Shown piece after piece: positions 30,936-32,906 of a stretch of 32,906 bases of DNA (the stretch's first letter is position 1; the number at the start of each line of letters is the position of its first letter). The stretch is from NCBI GenBank assembly GCA_017614795.1, contig JAGABD010000107.1:1-32906 (forward strand), given 5' to 3'. Below the pieces are notes generated by a model, which saw only the letters and a list, made by a program, of their open reading frames with translations, did not search any database and was not told the origin of the DNA. This DNA comes from Bacteroidales bacterium (lineage in GTDB: Bacteria > Bacteroidota > Bacteroidia > Bacteroidales > UBA932). The position numbers and the translations under genes are program-made.

Positions 30936-31517
30936 ATGGGAAAGAAAACACCGGAAATAAATTCAAGTTCGACGGCCGACATCGCTTTCCTGCTGCTGTG
31001 CTACTTCCTTATGACGACCACCATGGGTTCCCATACGGGACTCAGCCGCCGTCTGCCTCCTATGCCCGACCCCAACCAGAAGGCCGAGGACCAGAAGGTG
31101 AACAGGCGCAACCTGATCGTCGTGAAGATCAACGCGCAGGACAGGCTGATGGCCGGCAACGAGCCGCTTGATGTTTCCATGCTCAAAGAGAGGACCAAGA
31201 TCTTCCTCAGCAATCCCACCGACGATCCCAATCTCCCGGACAAGGAGATAAAGGAGATCGAGGGCCTGGGCAACCGCCCCGTGTCCAAAGGCGTGATTTC
31301 GCTGCAGAACGACCGCGGCACCAGTTACCAGGCGTACATCGCCGTGCAGAACGAACTGGTGAAGGCCGTCAACGAACTCCGTGACGAGGCCGCCATGCGC
31401 GAATTCGGGAAGAAGTTCGGCCAGCTCGACGAAGACAGGCAGGGCATCATCAAGGAACTCGTGCCGCAGCAGATTTCCGAGGCCGAACCGAAGGATGTAG
31501 GCAAACGCAGAAGATAG
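30936..31517 (+). CDS. exbD: ExbD/TolR-type biopolymer transport protein (first copy)
   Basis: The 193 residues have one transmembrane helix at about 15-32 starting SSTADIAFLLLCYFLMTTT. D15 corresponds to the conserved proton-carrying Asp of ExbD/TolR. The C-terminal periplasmic domain is about 160 residues and longer than the classical ExbD (about 140 in total). It contains an insert with many D/N/P residues (SNPTDDPNLPDKEIKEIEG) and a charged C-terminal tail (DVGKRRR). It differs strongly from the second copy, so the two are not recent duplicates. The start lies five bases after the membrane-protein gene. Confidence 0.9.
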   Translation: MGKKTPEINSSSTADIAFLLLCYFLMTTTMGSHTGLSRRLPPMPDPNQKAEDQKVNRRNLIVVKINAQDRLMAGNEPLDVSMLKERTKIFLSNPTDDPNLPDKEIKEIEGLGNRPVSKGVISLQNDRGTSYQAYIAVQNELVKAVNELRDEAAMREFGKKFGQLDEDRQGIIKELVPQQISEAEPKDVGKRRR

Positions 31518-31529
31518 GAGGATAGCACT

Positions 31530-31994
31530 ATGTCAATGTTCAGAAAAGACGGAAAGAAGACGATGCCCGGCATAACCTCGGGCTCCCTCTCCGATATCGT
31601 GTTCATGCTCCTGTTCTTCTTTATGGTCACCACCCAGATGCGTGACAATGAGCAGAAGGTTATGATCCGCACTCCCTATGCTTCCGAATCCGTGAAGCTG
31701 GAGCGCAAGGACCTTTCCTCCTACATCAACATCGGTACGCCTATCAAGAAACTGCAGGCCCAGTATGGTACCGAACCCCGTATCCAGCTCAACGACTCCT
31801 TCAAGAGCGTGGACGACATCCGCGACTCCATCGCCGCGGAGCGCGAATCCAAGAGCGAACAGGACCGTGCGTTCATGACCGTCTGCATCAAGGCGGACCG
31901 CGACGTGCGTATGGGTATCATCACCGACGTAAAACAGGAGTTGCGCCGTTGCTCGGCTCTTAAGATAATGTACTCCGCTTCCAAATCGGAATAG
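31530..31994 (+). CDS. exbD: ExbD/TolR-type biopolymer transport protein (second copy)
   Basis: The 154 residues have one transmembrane helix at about 20-38 beginning GSLSDIVFMLLFFFMVTTQM; D22 is the conserved channel Asp. The periplasmic domain ends with AFMTVCIKADRDVRMGIITDVKQELRRC, which matches the usual ExbD C-terminal fold. It is nearer in size to the classical ExbD than the first copy and shares little sequence with it outside the helix. The gene starts 12 bases after the first exbD and ends the operon; a hairpin with a T-run lies 18 bases beyond its stop. Confidence 0.92.
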   Translation: MSMFRKDGKKTMPGITSGSLSDIVFMLLFFFMVTTQMRDNEQKVMIRTPYASESVKLERKDLSSYINIGTPIKKLQAQYGTEPRIQLNDSFKSVDDIRDSIAAERESKSEQDRAFMTVCIKADRDVRMGIITDVKQELRRCSALKIMYSASKSE

Positions 31995-32011
31995 AGTACG
32001 GTAGAACTTTG

Positions 32012-32069
32012 AACCGGCTGGCACTGTCATTCCGAGCTTAGCGAAGGAAGATATGGTCAGCCGGTTTTT
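32012..32069 (+). terminator. Hairpin terminator carrying a dispersed-repeat-like core
   Basis: Nine-base arms AACCGGCTG (32012-32020) and CAGCCGGTT (32058-32066) pair perfectly, followed by TTT. Inside, TTCC (32030-32033) pairs with GGAA (32045-32048). The inner text TGTCATTCCGAGC...GCGAAGGAA resembles a palindromic repeat seen dispersed in many genomes. It most likely ends the exbB-exbD transcript. Confidence 0.6.
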
Positions 32070-32083
32070 GAAACGAAAGACAA

Positions 32084-32906
32084 ATGGAAGATATTCAGAG
32101 GACTAAGGTAAAGGACCTTTTGAAGATGGCTCCCGGCGGGCAGGTTCTCGCCAAGGGATGGGTACGCACAAAGCGCGGCAACAAGGACATCGCCTTCATA
32201 GCGCTGAACGACGGCTCCACTATCAACAATATTCAGATAGTGGTGGACAAGGCTGCCACCGACGCGGCGCTTCTCGCCCGCGTCACAACCGGCGCCTGCA
32301 TAGCCGCGAAGGGCAAACTGGTGGAATCCATCGGCAGCGGGCAGGCGGTCGAGATCCAGGCAAGCGAGCTTGAGGTCTACGGGGACTGCGACCCCGTGCG
32401 TTACCCTCTCCAGAAGAAGGATACCACCTTCGAGTTCCTGCGCACCATCGCGCATCTGCGTCCCCGCACCAACACCTTCGGTGCAATCTACCGCCTGCGC
32501 AGCCAGATGGCCTTTGCCATCCACGAATACTTCCACTCCAGGGGCTTCGTCTACCTCAACACTCCCCTCATCACCGCTGCGGACGCAGAGGGTGCGGGAG
32601 AGATGTTCCAGGTGACCACCCTCGACCTCGAGAACGTTCCCCGCGACAAGAAGGGACGCATCGACTACAGCCACGACTTCTTCGGCCGCCAGACTTCACT
32701 CACCGTGAGCGGACAGCTGGAGGGCGAGCTCGGAGCCACCGCAGTGGGCGAAATCTACACCTTCGGCCCCACCTTCCGCGCCGAGAATTCCAACACCCCG
32801 AGGCATCTGGCCGAATTCTGGATGATCGAGCCTGAAATGGCCTTCTACGACATCCACGACAACATGCGCCTCGCCGAGGACTTCATCAAGCACCTGGTGC
32901 GCTACG
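32084..32906 (+). CDS. asnS: Asparaginyl-tRNA synthetase (5' part, runs off the window)
   Basis: The first 274 codons are present and no stop is reached. An N-terminal OB-fold anticodon-binding domain (about 10-115; [24 protein letters not shown]) precedes the class II catalytic core. Motif 1 is around [13 protein letters not shown], and motif 2 contains [18 protein letters not shown], ending FWMIEPE. The [21 protein letters not shown] text separates AsnRS from AspRS. The enzyme charges tRNA-Asn with asparagine. The ATG at 32084 ([13 protein letters not shown]) is preceded by an A-rich leader (AAAGACAA). No clear promoter is seen; a weak GAACTTTG lies at 32005-32012. Confidence 0.96.
   Translation, partial: MEDIQRTKVKDLLKMAPGGQVLAKGWVRTKRGNKDIAFIALNDGSTINNIQIVVDKAATDAALLARVTTGACIAAKGKLVESIGSGQAVEIQASELEVYGDCDPVRYPLQKKDTTFEFLRTIAHLRPRTNTFGAIYRLRSQMAFAIHEYFHSRGFVYLNTPLITAADAEGAGEMFQVTTLDLENVPRDKKGRIDYSHDFFGRQTSLTVSGQLEGELGATAVGEIYTFGPTFRAENSNTPRHLAEFWMIEPEMAFYDIHDNMRLAEDFIKHLVRY

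Noticed and set aside
1..32906. tRNA, rRNA, CRISPR array, transposase, integrase or phage genes
   Set aside because: I looked for these along both strands and found no repeat-spacer pattern, cloverleaf-like gene or recombinase motif.

Overview
The window reads as chromosome of a GC-rich member of the Bacteroidota, most likely Bacteroidales. Evidence: promoters of the Bacteroides type (TTTG, 19-21 bp, TAnnTTTG), no Shine-Dalgarno sequences (A-rich leaders such as AAGAT-ATG instead), a Porin_10-type outer-membrane protein, the exbB/membrane protein/exbD/exbD cluster, and a MauE/DoxX protein with a thioredoxin-like tail. Genus cannot be fixed from sequence alone. The window is gene-dense, with many stop/start overlaps (ATGA, TGATG). 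I see no rRNA, tRNA, CRISPR array, insertion sequence or prophage, and no gene-free stretch above about 110 bases.

Layout. (1) 85-237: rpmH with its own promoter. (2) 5529 down to 244, minus strand: polA, an ECF-like sigma factor, a HAD phosphatase, rsmG and a secreted PAP2 phosphatase, all overlapping or touching, so one operon. (3) 5594-6028: tadA, divergent from polA. (4) 11933 down to 6025, minus: sialate O-acetylesterase, Porin_10 protein, thymidylate kinase and the MauE/thioredoxin-like membrane protein. (5) 12009-14919, plus: ftsB/divIC-like, sugar nucleotidyltransferase, CPBP membrane protein, folP. (6) 24718 down to 15022, minus: a START-like protein, an RsmF-type rRNA methyltransferase, an M13 lipoprotein peptidase, a LolC/E-type permease, then DUF1549/DUF1553, DUF1501 and IPT/PPC genes. 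(7) 24772-29581, plus: NUDIX, queA, dprA, tatD, ansA. (8) 29689-31994, plus: exbB, a four-helix membrane protein and two exbD genes. (9) 32084 to the end: the 5' part of asnS.

Most genes are housekeeping: replication and repair (polA, tmk, dprA), translation and RNA modification (rpmH, rsmG, tadA, RsmF-type, queA, asnS), folate (folP), division (ftsB) and envelope energisation (exbBD). The accessory-looking part is the three-gene DUF1549/DUF1553-DUF1501-IPT/PPC set at 15022-19887. This triad is a hallmark of Planctomycetes and Verrucomicrobia, and its function is unknown. Here all three proteins carry Sec signal peptides, none carries a cytochrome c domain, and palindromes lie on both sides of the set. 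It is the best candidate in the window for an undescribed system.

Other points to re-check: a DNA polymerase I whose proofreading domain seems to have lost its catalytic acids; several genes whose -7 box sits only 4-5 bases before the start codon, suggesting leaderless mRNAs; a shortened dihydropteroate synthase ending at the edge of a 104-bp palindrome; and overlapping divergent promoters at 11959-12004.
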